Assembly (NCBI GenBank): GCA_963820995.1
Contig: CAWGCL010000004.1
Span: forward strand, 124,001-188,000
Length of the DNA: 64,000 nt
Reading direction: 5' to 3'
DNA from: JAGTVG01 sp963820995
GTDB taxonomy: Bacteria > Bacteroidota > Bacteroidia > Cytophagales > Cyclobacteriaceae
The notes under the pieces were generated by a model, which saw only the letters and a program-made list of their open reading frames with translations, was not told the DNA's origin and did no database searches. Shown here piece by piece: positions 1 through 9,020 of the stretch; the first letter of the stretch is position 1; each line of letters begins with the position of its first letter. The position numbers were made by a program, and so were the translations under genes.

Positions 1-2
1 TT

Positions 3-80
3 GCCGCCAGATTAAAGAATTCAGGCCAGATCCTTGATATACCCGATAACTGGCTGGAGGTTATTTCATCCAATAATTAG
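3..80 (+). CDS. C-terminal end of an unidentified upstream gene (partial)
   Basis: An open frame enters from the left edge and stops at TAG 78-80, giving the last 25 residues of a protein (it ends DNWLEVISSNN). It is too short to identify. It lies on the same strand as the FtsX permease that starts at 233. It could be a chance open frame. Confidence 0.3.
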   Translation, partial: AARLKNSGQILDIPDNWLEVISSNN

Positions 81-232
81 TTCATATAAAATCCACAAAA
101 CATCACTGATTAACCGGGATTTTCAGGATGGTTTAGATTGTATACCCCAAACAGCGGTATTTTTTAATTATATTATTCCGAAATGCAACCTGAATTGAGC
201 AATAATGTCTTTGAATATAAAAGAACAACATC

Positions 233-2620
233 ATGTTGCGCCATAACCTAAATAATGCTATACGGATCATTCAAAGACATTTTGGGTTTTCCGCATTAAA
301 TATCATTTCTTTAATATTAGGACTATCGAGTTGCCTCATTATAGTTCTCTACGTTCATTATGAATTAAATTATGATCATTTTCATGAGAACAAAAATAAC
401 ATATACCGTGTGGTCATGCACCAACCGGGTAATCAGGTGATGGGAAGCAGTTCTGAATGGTGGGTTGTTTCACCATTTATTTTAAAACCCACCTGGGAGG
501 AGGAGCTACCAGAAGTTGACCTTGTTACTCGAATGTTCAACTGGAGATATACGTTTCGTTATGAGGACCAATATATTGAAGAGTATATATTGAGTGTCGA
601 TCCTGAATTTTTTAAGATTTTCACCTTTCCGTTAAGTTTAGGTGATGAAAACAAAGTTTTTTCGGACCTCTATTCCATTGTGATTTCAAAGGAAATGTCC
701 AAGAAATATTTTGGGGAGGATCATCCTATAGGGAAGGTTCTTGAACTAAATGATGGAAAGCAATTTAAAGTGACAGGTGTATTAGAGAAAATCCCCGGTA
801 ATTCTCACTTGTATTTTGATTTTCTCATTTCATTCGATACCCAGGAATCTATGTGGGGAAGAAGTTTTCTCAGCGATGACTGGCTTCATAATTCCTACAC
901 CACATTCCTCACACTCCGTAAAAATTCAGACCTTGATCACTTTGATTCCAAATTAAGGAAGTATGACGTTGATGGTTTTAACGGGAAGAAATGGACTTTT
1001 CATCTTCAGCCTCTACTGGACATTCATTTCAATCGTCAAATTGGCGGAACTGGGCACAAGACGACAGTATACATCTTTATTTCTGTTGCTGTTTTCATTT
1101 TGAGCATTACCTGTTTTAATTTTATGAACCTGTATATTGCTCATTATCGTTCCAGGACGAAGAATATATCCATTAAAAAAATAATTGGGGCAACCAGAAG
1201 TCAATTGGTTCAACAGTTTTTATTTGAGTCCTTTTTCCTGGTCCTTATTTCATATATTTTTTCAATTACATTTCTATGGCTTTTCATACCATTATTAAAT
1301 GGATTTTTAGGCCAGGAACTGGAATTCATGAACTTATGGATACCTGAGATATTCATATCAAGCTTGGGTATCGTTTTAATTGTAGGATTATTATCAGGTA
1401 TTTACCCCGCCTTGTACCTCTCAAAACTTCATTTAATTAACGCTATAAAAGGAGGAATGGAAAAACTTTCCCGGGAAAGTCGATACTTCCGCAAAAGTAT
1501 GGTCGTCATCCAGTTTTCAATTGCCATTATGCTGGTCGTCGGTACACTGACAGTATTTAAACAACTGAGCTTTATGGGTAATAAAGATCTTGGATATCAG
1601 AGAGAAAATATCATTTACCTATCCACAGAAGGTCTTTATAGCTGGAAAGATGGAAACATGATATCAAAGATCGAAATCTTAAAGCAAACTTTATTAGAGA
1701 ATTCCGAAATTATCGGGGTTAGTGCATCTACCGGAATACCCTCAGACCTTAAATGGTCAAATATTCCCGTTTGGGAGGGTCAAAAGGATGGAGAAAGTCC
1801 TTTTTTTTATAGAATTGTGGTTGATGCAGATTTTCTTGATGTATACGGAATAGAGATAGAGACCGGACGGAATTTTTCAAAGGATTTGATAAGTGATGTT
1901 GGTAATGCCTACATTTTAAACAAGCCAGCTGTCAGGCGTTTAGGTTTTGAAAACCCATTAGGATCAAAATTTGGATTTGACAATACAATGGGAACTGTTG
2001 TTGGTGTAACGAAAGATTTCCATTTTGAATCATTGCACAAACCCATAACTCCCCTGGGTATTGGTTTTTCAGATAAACGTTACTTCAATTTCCTTTCAAT
2101 TAGATTCAGAAGTAATGATATAACATCGACGATCGAAAACATAGAGCAAATCTGGAAATCCTTTGCACCCCGATCACCTTTTAAATATGCCTTTCTGGAT
2201 GAACACCTCAACATGCTCTATTTAAAAGATCAGAAGCTTTCCGAAAGTTTGAATTATTTTTCACTTATGGCCTTATTCATTACCAGCCTTGGCATTTTTG
2301 GATTGGTTTCTTTCTCTCTGAAAGAAAGGACAAAAGAAATTGGAATCAGAAAGGTGTTGGGAGCTCCTTTCCTAAGCCTTTTAAAGAATTTGACCAAAGA
2401 AATAATAATCATTTTGTGGATCGCGTCTTTTATAGGTGGAATGTTCGGATGGTATATTTCAAGAGCCTGGCTTAACAACTTTGCTTATAAATTCCATTTG
2501 GCTCCGGATGTTGTTATTTTCTCTGTATTATTTACCTTTCTTATTACCTTTATTCCTATTTCTTTCAAACTGGTAAAATCTGTAAGAAGCAATCCTGCAA
2601 AAACTTTACGTATAGAATAA
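233..2620 (+). CDS. FtsX/MacB-type ABC transporter permease, orphan
   Basis: This 795-residue inner-membrane protein has the duplicated layout of large Bacteroidota FtsX permeases. An N-terminal membrane segment (about residues 18-42) is followed by a MacB-like periplasmic domain, a group of membrane segments (about 280-410), a second half beginning near residue 425 with another periplasmic domain, and a last membrane bundle. The motif KEIGIRKVLGA near residue 701 is the hallmark of the family's last cytoplasmic loop. Such proteins normally pair with a MacB/LolD-like ATPase to move lipids, lipoproteins or peptides, or to act as mechanotransmitters. No such ATPase adjoins it, so the partner must be elsewhere. 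A second paralogue lies at 36823. The substrate is unknown. Confidence 0.9.
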   Translation: MLRHNLNNAIRIIQRHFGFSALNIISLILGLSSCLIIVLYVHYELNYDHFHENKNNIYRVVMHQPGNQVMGSSSEWWVVSPFILKPTWEEELPEVDLVTRMFNWRYTFRYEDQYIEEYILSVDPEFFKIFTFPLSLGDENKVFSDLYSIVISKEMSKKYFGEDHPIGKVLELNDGKQFKVTGVLEKIPGNSHLYFDFLISFDTQESMWGRSFLSDDWLHNSYTTFLTLRKNSDLDHFDSKLRKYDVDGFNGKKWTFHLQPLLDIHFNRQIGGTGHKTTVYIFISVAVFILSITCFNFMNLYIAHYRSRTKNISIKKIIGATRSQLVQQFLFESFFLVLISYIFSITFLWLFIPLLNGFLGQELEFMNLWIPEIFISSLGIVLIVGLLSGIYPALYLSKLHLINAIKGGMEKLSRESRYFRKSMVVIQFSIAIMLVVGTLTVFKQLSFMGNKDLGYQRENIIYLSTEGLYSWKDGNMISKIEILKQTLLENSEIIGVSASTGIPSDLKWSNIPVWEGQKDGESPFFYRIVVDADFLDVYGIEIETGRNFSKDLISDVGNAYILNKPAVRRLGFENPLGSKFGFDNTMGTVVGVTKDFHFESLHKPITPLGIGFSDKRYFNFLSIRFRSNDITSTIENIEQIWKSFAPRSPFKYAFLDEHLNMLYLKDQKLSESLNYFSLMALFITSLGIFGLVSFSLKERTKEIGIRKVLGAPFLSLLKNLTKEIIIILWIASFIGGMFGWYISRAWLNNFAYKFHLAPDVVIFSVLFTFLITFIPISFKLVKSVRSNPAKTLRIE

Positions 2621-2631
2621 CAGAAAATATA

Positions 2632-2664
2632 AGTAACTTAATGGTTACTAACCAAGTGGTTAGT
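2632..2664. promoter_or_regulatory. Tandem pair of 18-bp palindromic operators (left pair)
   Basis: Two overlapping dyads, AGTAACTTAATGGTTACT (2632-2649) and ACTAACCAAGTGGTTAGT (2647-2664), share the bases ACT. The second has perfect 8-bp arms. The same arrangement recurs exactly 125 bp downstream. The ACTAAC...GTTAGT form resembles TetR/AcrR-family operators; this is inferred from shape only. The left pair starts 12 bp after the stop of the FtsX gene. Confidence 0.55.
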
Positions 2665-2689
2665 TATGCCAAAGATTATTATTGGCATA
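2665..2689. repeat. Short inverted repeat between the operator pairs
   Basis: TATGCCAA at 2665-2672 is the reverse complement of TTGGCATA at 2682-2689, with a 9-base loop. It could form a weak hairpin after the FtsX gene. No clear U tract follows, so calling it a terminator is uncertain. Confidence 0.3.
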
Positions 2690-2756
2690 CACTTACCGAT
2701 CAATAATTTTTTATTATATAATCGATCTTCTTTTAAAATTTTATTAATTTTTGTTT

Positions 2757-2789
2757 GCTAACTAAATGGTTACTAACTTAATGGTTAGT
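2757..2789. promoter_or_regulatory. Tandem pair of 18-bp palindromic operators (right pair)
   Basis: GCTAACTAAATGGTTACT (2757-2774) and ACTAACTTAATGGTTAGT (2772-2789) overlap by ACT exactly as the left pair does. The last site ends 10 bp before the ATG at 2800, so a bound protein would cover the ribosome-binding region or transcription start of the AAA ATPase gene. This argues for repression of that gene by a dyad-binding regulator not encoded in the window. Confidence 0.55.
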
Positions 2790-2799
2790 TTATATTAAT

Positions 2800-3930
2800 A
2801 TGGAATTTCCATTTATTTTTGGCAAGGTGGTTACCGGACCACAGTTTATCAACCGCAAAAAGGAATTTGCACAGCTTAAAGCAAATGTTGATCATGGTAT
2901 TCATACCGTATTAATATCTCCCAGGCGCTGGGGAAAATCCTCACTGATAAAATACCTATCAAAGAAATTGTCAAAAGAAAAGCAATTAAAGTTTGTATTA
3001 ATTGATTTTTTCCGGTTTTCAGATGAAGTTGAATTTTATGAGGAATATAGTAAAGCCATTTTGAAAGCGGGATCATCCAAATTGTCAGATCTGGGAAATC
3101 TTGTCCAGAAATTTTTTAAAGCCCTGCAACCCAGTATTTCATTCGGAAATGTTGCATCCGGTGAATTCAATATTTCATTACAATGGGAAGATATTGACAA
3201 GAACTTTCAGGAAATATTGGATCTGCCTGAAAAAATGGGCAAAAAAAGGAATCAGAAATTCGTGATTTGTATTGACGAGTTTCAAAGCCTGGAGAAATTT
3301 AAAAATCCTGAATTATTCCAGTCACGTCTGCGATCCGTATGGCAACACCATTCCCAAGTTGTATATATATTGTATGGGAGCAAACGGCATATGATGAATA
3401 AGATATTTAACAGTCAGAATCATCCTTTCTTTCGATTTGGTGAGATCATGTTTCTTCAAAAAATTAAAAAAAAGCATTTCTGCCAGCACATTATTTCCAC
3501 TTTTGAGAAATCGGGAAAAACAATTCCCAAAGAGCGGGCCAACAAAATCATTATCTTGGCCGAAAGAAATCCTTACTTCATTCAGCAATTGTCAAGATAT
3601 GTCTGGATTAAAAGCGGGGAACTTGTCATTGATTCTGATATAATGGAAGCAGTTGAAGAGATTATGTTGCAGAATGCCATTTGGTATATAAAGGAAGTTG
3701 AAAGAATGACGTCCACACAGTTTAATTATCTGAAGGCGGTAATGAATGAGGAAAAAAATTTAAGCGGACAGGCTGTGATCAAAAAATATAAACTTGGATC
3801 CTCAGCTAATGTTGCAAAAATTAAAAAAGTTATGGAAGACAGGGAGATCCTGGACTTCTGGAATGTTTATCCTGAATTCAATGACCCGTTTTTTAAGAAT
3901 TGGATCAGGAAACAAGTCCATTCCAATTGA
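2800..3930 (+). CDS. Archaeal-type AAA ATPase with C-terminal winged helix
   Basis: This 376-residue protein resembles the ATPase_2 (archaeal ATPase, STAND-like) family. It opens with the FINRKKEFAQL region seen before the P-loop in this family. The Walker A is a variant, PRRWGKSS (residues 41-48), and the Walker B is FVICIDEFQSL with D159 and E160. The region AERNPYFIQQL is a typical sensor/lid segment. The last 90 residues contain a probable winged helix (SGQAVIKKYKL). Members are predicted ATP switches of unknown role, some linked to mobile or toxin-antitoxin-like loci. The gene stands alone, sits behind four operator-like palindromes, and converges on the next gene with a 1-bp gap. There is no signal peptide, so it is cytoplasmic. 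Confidence 0.85.
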   Translation: MEFPFIFGKVVTGPQFINRKKEFAQLKANVDHGIHTVLISPRRWGKSSLIKYLSKKLSKEKQLKFVLIDFFRFSDEVEFYEEYSKAILKAGSSKLSDLGNLVQKFFKALQPSISFGNVASGEFNISLQWEDIDKNFQEILDLPEKMGKKRNQKFVICIDEFQSLEKFKNPELFQSRLRSVWQHHSQVVYILYGSKRHMMNKIFNSQNHPFFRFGEIMFLQKIKKKHFCQHIISTFEKSGKTIPKERANKIIILAERNPYFIQQLSRYVWIKSGELVIDSDIMEAVEEIMLQNAIWYIKEVERMTSTQFNYLKAVMNEEKNLSGQAVIKKYKLGSSANVAKIKKVMEDREILDFWNVYPEFNDPFFKNWIRKQVHSN

Positions 3931-3931
3931 A

Positions 3932-4795
3932 TTATTCAGTATCCAGGTAAATTCCCAGAATCGATTTTGTATTTGGGTCCAAAACAGGCCAGACCATTTT
4001 CAGAGATTTTATATTTTCCCCTTCGGTGAATACCTTAGGTGGCAATTTTTTGGCAATATAGAAATTGACCAAAGGATGTCCCTTTTCCATCAACTGAATG
4101 ATTTCCGGAAAACGCTCAATATAATCCAGGTCATTCAATTGTTTTAATGCAAAGATATTGAACTTAGGATTAGCAGAAAGCAGGAGTTGATTTTCTATTT
4201 TTGAATCGTAGTTTTTCAATGTGCAATTCAACAATTCCGTTTTAATATTTCCATTAACAAGATGCCATAAAGTATAGGTGGAATACAAGGCCCCATCCAC
4301 TACTGCATTTTTTATCTGCAGATCTGTTGCCCCTGTAAGGGCATCTATCTTTTCTGAATACCTCTGTCGATTATCATCCAAAAGCTCATATTCACTTTTT
4401 CTTCCAAGGATAGAATTACCATTTTTTAGAGTAGCTTGCAGTTTGTTATAGTCTTCAGGGGTGAAGGGAAGATGATCATATTTTGTAAGCGGGTATCCTG
4501 GCAGGGTATCAAACCGAATATAATCACCGATCAGGTCCCAGTAAACTTTAACTTTTACAATCTGGCATAATGTATCATTACAGACAGGTGTTCGTAGTAT
4601 ACATTCATAATTAAAATAACCATCCTCGGAATATATAAAGTATACTGGATTTAGAAAAACAGAATCCTTTCCCGGAAGCAAGGCTACCTCCTCAGAAACC
4701 ACATCCGACAAACGATCTTGAGGATATATTTTTGTGAATCCGGATAGTATGATCAATAAGACCATCCAGGTAATAAATTTCTCCCTGCCAAACAT
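3932..4795 (-). CDS. Secreted protein of unknown function with a TGAT motif
   Basis: This 287-residue protein has an N-terminal hydrophobic segment (about residues 8-24) ending near YPQD, so it is probably exported. It has a small cysteine pair (TPVCNDTLC) and, in the middle, the segment KIDALTGATDLQIKN followed by VDGALYSTYTLWHLVNG. The TGAT core resembles the S/TGATxT motif that binds FMN covalently in NqrC/RnfG FMN-binding domains, but the threonine context differs, so binding is only a possibility. The C-terminal third looks helical and repeat-like. Its ATG lies 4 bp after the stop of the FAD oxidoreductase gene, so the two are almost certainly co-transcribed and may act together in the envelope. 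Confidence 0.75.
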   Translation of the reverse strand: MFGREKFITWMVLLIILSGFTKIYPQDRLSDVVSEEVALLPGKDSVFLNPVYFIYSEDGYFNYECILRTPVCNDTLCQIVKVKVYWDLIGDYIRFDTLPGYPLTKYDHLPFTPEDYNKLQATLKNGNSILGRKSEYELLDDNRQRYSEKIDALTGATDLQIKNAVVDGALYSTYTLWHLVNGNIKTELLNCTLKNYDSKIENQLLLSANPKFNIFALKQLNDLDYIERFPEIIQLMEKGHPLVNFYIAKKLPPKVFTEGENIKSLKMVWPVLDPNTKSILGIYLDTE

Positions 4796-4799
4796 TCAC

Positions 4800-6591
4800 C
4801 TATGGATTGTTTTTTAGGTCATTTGAGGAAAGAATCAATTTCATATATTCTTCGAGATGTTTCAGATAAACCTCCCTGGGTGAAATATTATACTTTTTAC
4901 AAAGAGATGCGGCATATCCAACAGCCGCACCCATTTGTCCGGTTGTTCTCATCACTCTTGGGCCACCTAATCCTACATGTGAACAACTGAAGCATCTTCC
5001 AGCCATAAAAAGGTTGTTTACGTTTTTCGAATATAGGCTTCTATATGGAATATAATAGGTATCAACTTTAAAGAACAAGGCTTCAGATAGAAAATCAGGT
5101 TTATTTGGATTGAGTAAATTCTGTTGGTAATGCACATCCACTTCTCTTTTTTCAACTACTACAGAATCGGGGAATTTAACATTATTCCTCATATCATTAA
5201 AAGTAAAAATATGGTCTCCTACCAAACGCCTTGATTCTCTTTTCCCCAGCAAATAACTTACCCATTCCAAAGACATGTTTTCATTTCCAGGCTTTTGTTT
5301 TTCATTATAGAAAGATCCATAAATGGCTTTTAACATGTGGTCACGGATCAGCTCACCATCATTAATTTGGTGCAGGTCATTTCTTGAAAACTCCCATTGC
5401 CATTCACCATTAGATTCTGCATAATCATTGGCTACTTCCAGTGCCCAGGGTACCTCCGGGAACTCTGAAGGGGCATCTGTTATAGAACTTCTCCATAATA
5501 TGGAAGAACCCATTACAAAATTATCTGGCTTTTCCGGACTCCATAATTCCCCGTGTTTTTCCCAGGATTCATTATAGGTATCAACAGCTTCCCGGCCATA
5601 AGAATGTTCTGCCCCAGCCCAATATCCAATCCAGCCATCACCGGTACAATCTGCGAAGTAAGGTCCCATAAATCGAATTCTATCCCCACTGCTTGTATGT
5701 CGTGCATCCACAAATTGTATGATATCTTTTTCTGCAAAAGCATTATAGGCCCGCATATTTAGAAAGAGATGTATATTATTGTATTTTCTAATATTGGCCA
5801 TCCTTTTTTCATCTTCTTCTTTGGCTTTTGGATCACCATTTGGATAATGCTCGGTATCCAAGCATTTTCAGGATTCTTTCAAAGTGTCCATAGATACCAA
5901 GAGTATGTACACGGATCTCACTGCTTGCATTACCTCCAAGTACTGGACGATCATGAATTAAAGCGACATTCAATCCTTCTTCTGCGGCAGCAATGGCAGT
6001 CGCACATCCAGCTATTCCACCTCCTGTTATGATCAGATCGAAATAAAGTTTCTGTTCGGGTGCTTCAGGTAATTGCAGGACAGTATGTCTCCATTTTGCC
6101 AATTCTAATGCTTCAGATGGGGGAGGATTGTCTTTTATTGATAAAAAAATGGCATCACACCGGGCATCAAATCCGGTCAGATCTTTAAGGATCAGCTGGT
6201 TTATTCCTTCTTTCAATTTCAATTGTCCTACAAATTGCCAATCCCAATCAGTATTTGTTCCTAGAATCTCTGAAAACACATGATTATTCACTTGGAGCTT
6301 AAATATTCCAGGTGCTTCCCAATTCCCGGGGGCCCAATTCTTGGTTCTTACCCAAATATTATAATTTCCATTTTTATCTGTTTTAAAAGAGGTTTGAGCA
6401 TCGTTAACAGGTTTCCCTAATCCATGGGCGAGTAAATAGGAAGATCCCATCTGCTCCACAAATTGAGGATCCACCAACCATCCTCCCTTAAGATTAAAAC
6501 TTTCAGCTTCAATAAGAATGTCCTTTGCGAATATCATGGACGATTGAAGCAATGCCAAAAATATATAAAATGCTTTCATAATTAGATTCAT
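4800..6591 (-). CDS. Secreted FAD-dependent oxidoreductase with N-terminal lectin-like module (frameshifted)
   Basis: Two overlapping frames (5833-6591 and 4800-5861) rebuild one protein of about 597 residues. It starts with a signal peptide ending near IFAKD, then a beta-rich module (ILIEAESF, about 23-145) like the carbohydrate-binding modules attached to Bacteroidota glycan enzymes. A Rossmann FAD motif ITGGGIAGCATAIAAAEEG and GGNASSEIR follow, then the family signatures ADCTGDGWIGYWAGAE and FMAGRCFSCSHVGLGG. This is the FAD_oxidored family (PF12831 type), whose secreted members are poorly characterised. Removing one A near 5863 would read ILKCLDTEHYPNG in frame, so the break is most likely a one-base error. 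It leads a two-gene unit with the 287-residue secreted protein. A sugar or glycan substrate is inferred only from the N-terminal module. Confidence 0.82.
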
Positions 6592-6658
6592 TAATTAAGC
6601 AGGTTTCTGTCTATAAATATAAGTTCAATTTGAATATCAATCCATCTTAGTTATAAGC

Positions 6659-6666
6659 CAAATATA
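6659..6666 (-). promoter_or_regulatory. Possible -7 element for the FAD oxidoreductase unit
   Basis: On the minus strand TATATTTG matches the Bacteroidota -7 consensus TAnnTTTG. It would place the transcript start about 60 bases before the ATG at 6591. I see no convincing -33 TTTG at the right distance. Confidence 0.35.
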
Positions 6667-6829
6667 ATTATAACATGGCTTTGTGTCATTATTTAATATT
6701 TAGACAATTTGCTTATTATAAAAGCACATATGACTTTAAATCAAAATATAGATATCATGTTAATAAAGATTCCAGTTATAGAATAAAAAGATTCATCAAA
6801 TACAATCAATCAAATTACACCATTTTAAT

Positions 6830-6860
6830 TACATTTGAAATTTATGGCCAGTGGAGGCCA
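6830..6860 (+). promoter_or_regulatory. Possible promoter and small palindrome before the GyrI-like gene
   Basis: TACATTTG (6830-6837) fits the Bacteroidota -7 element. Just downstream, TGGCC (6845-6849) and GGCCA (6856-6860) form a dyad that would lie at the transcript start. An operator there is inferred. Confidence 0.3.
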
Positions 6861-6876
6861 TTAATATTGTATAAAT

Positions 6877-7343
6877 ATGGAAAATATTATCCAGGTTGAT
6901 TCTTTTAAACTTGCTGGAATAAAAGTCAGGACGACAAATAAATCGGGAAAAGCACAAAAAGATCTTAATGATTTATGGGGGCGTTTTTTTTCTGAGAAAA
7001 TCCAGGAAAAAATAAATTCCAAATTGAATGATAAAATCTATTCCGTTTATACGGATTATGAAACCGACCATAATGGTGAGTATACAGCATTTATAGGATG
7101 TTCTGTATCTTCATTTGAAGAACAATCTGATGGACTTTCTGGCATACAAATTAGTGAAGGAAATTTATCGTGGATATATTGCCACCGGAAAATTACCGGA
7201 AGCGGTGATTAAAACCTGGACAGAAATCTGGAGGCAAGATGATGAAGCTAAACAGAGCATATGTAGCTGACTTTGAGGTTTATGGCTTAAATTCAAAGGA
7301 TCCGGATAATCCGGAAGTAGAGATTTACCTATCTGTTAAATGA
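6877..7343 (+). CDS. GyrI-like / AraC effector-binding domain protein (frameshifted)
   Basis: The first frame (6877-7212) begins MENIIQVDSFKLAGIKVRTT. Bridging one extra T near 7160 gives GNYRGYIATGKLPEAVIKTW, and a second shift near 7235-7245 gives NRAYVADFEVYG and DPDNPEVEIYLSVK, stopping at TGA 7341-7343. The product of about 155 residues has the full signature of the stand-alone GyrI-like small-molecule-binding fold (integron Cass2 / Bacillus YdeE type), including GKLPEAVIxTWxEIW. Such proteins bind hydrophobic, often cationic, compounds and may serve as sensors or chaperones. Two frame breaks in under 100 bases mean either sequence error or a decaying gene. No partner regulator is adjacent. 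Confidence 0.7.
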
Positions 7344-7479
7344 TATCGGAGATATTCAGTTTCTCAATCCTGAAATCCTAGGATGCAGAAAAACTACCGA
7401 TTAATGATCAAAGAATTCTGGTCTGAATTTACGATCGATTAAATTCATGTCCTTCAGGATCCATTGAAACCTTATTTGA

Positions 7480-8690
7480 TTAAAAAAGTATACCCAAAAC
7501 TAAATCCATGAAATCAGCTTTCCCAAAATTCGCATTGATATGTGATCCCAGGTATATATTATGCCTGGGCATTTTTTCATTATTTATTAAATAGAACTTC
7601 AATCCGAATCTCGTCACCAGGTATTTATTCCTTAAATATTGTAAGCCTTCATTAAACTCCCATCTTGAATTGAATTCATCATAAAAGGGTTTGTGTAAAT
7701 TATATCCGAATGAAAAGTCCATTCCTATATGGCCTAATAAAAATTCAGTTCCTATAAAAACAAATACATTGGAAGCCTCGGTTCTTAGGATTTTCTCCTA
7801 AATGAGTTCTCAATCCATTATTATGTCTGACAATAAAATCATGAAAGGAATTATAGAATCGATAAGTTAATCCGAGGCTTAATTTGATATGTTGTTTTAA
7901 AATGATTCCGCCCGACAAACTGTAAGAATTTACCGAGAAATCATTTGTTCCGACCGGGACGAAGGTACCTCCAAGTTCATGCCAGCCATATCCATATCTT
8001 GCCTGTAAAAAGTAGTATTTTCTTTTATTGATGTGTATCTCTCCAATTTTTGTGGCAAAATCCGGATCATAAGGTTCTGGTGGCAAATTGAGCAGCAAGA
8101 CTGATCATTGCTGAATTCATTCCATAATTAGGTATTGTGGTATGAGCATTAGAACTGTGTAAAAAGCCAATACCAAACTTCAAGTTTGCCTTATTTGTGA
8201 CCAGGAATTTCTTATATAAAAATAATTGAAAGGCCCAGGTAAAGTTGGAACCGATAACCTTGTTGTCCGGATTATTTTTATAATGAAATGGATTATTAAA
8301 ATATGATGCTCCTAATCCAATTTTAAAATCAAAGCTTTTTCGTTGATTGCGTGAGGTTTTTAGTATAATAAATGGAATAATACTGAATTCGTTCTTGAAT
8401 ACATCCTGGTTTCCAAGATTGGAGTAAGAGAAAGATAGTCCAACAGTTGGGAATTTATAGTACTTCACCCAGTGTTTAGATGTGTCCATGTTTAACATAG
8501 ATAGATTCAAAACATAATTTGATCTTATATCTGAATCAGGAAAATTGTCATAGATCTTAATATTCTTACCGACCATCACTTCAGGCTCAATAAAAAATAC
8601 CTTTAAAGGAGGAATTGATCCATGACCAATAGATGCATTGAATAGAAAGATCAGGATTGCTGAAACTATATATTTTTTAGAAAAAGGCAT
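7480..8690 (-). CDS. PagL-like acyloxyacyl hydrolase family outer-membrane protein (frameshifted)
   Basis: Three frames (8067-8690, 7745-8098, 7480-7722) join into about 403 residues. A signal peptide (to about residue 23) is followed by alternating beta-strands typical of a barrel. The segment HSSNAHTTIPNYGMN matches the H-x-SN...PN-G-N block of Bacteroidota proteins in the PagL / lipid A 3-O-deacylase family, in which the His and Ser are catalytic. The protein is roughly twice the length of Pseudomonas PagL, so the C-terminal half is an additional barrel-like part. Breaks lie near 8085 (CTTGCTGCTC) and near 7768 (probable extra base in AACCGAGG). If active, it would trim lipid A acyl chains at the cell surface. 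The family call rests mainly on the one motif. Confidence 0.6.
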
Positions 8691-9020
8691 TTATAAAAAA
8701 ATAGGGAGATTAATATAAGAGATTTTATATGTAAAAGTCAATAAGAAGATAAAAAGTACTGCGAGAAAGTATCCGTTAATGTATATTTTATAACATTTAA
8801 AATTTGTGAACTTTGACAATATATCAGGAACTTTTAACGATTGGAGGCAAGTATTTTTTAAAATAGATGAGGAGTATGAAAGTTAAAAGGACAACGATTT
8901 CCGCAATAAATGCCCTCTGACCATTGTCCAATAATCAAGTACTTGGTTGATGGCATTTTGCAAGATGATAAAATAGAAATCCATTATATCTCCATAAAAA
9001 GTGGTAGATCAGGAATCATA
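8691..9020. other. 330-bp stretch without a clear gene
   Basis: This stretch is AT-rich. The only candidate is a 42-residue plus-strand frame (ATG 8910 to TAG 9036-9038, reading IKYLVDGILQDDKIEIHYIS internally), which overlaps the 3' end of the TPR gene. It could be the remnant of a lost gene or chance. I see no RNA gene or repeat. Confidence 0.3.

Noticed and set aside
5769..6032. Plus-strand open frame of 87 codons
   Set aside because: Antisense to the FAD oxidoreductase gene, no recognisable features.
6675..6899. Plus-strand open frame of 74 codons before the GyrI-like gene
   Set aside because: Composition is that of AT-rich spacer DNA (many Tyr, Lys, Ile), no family resemblance, and it overlaps the more convincing gene start.
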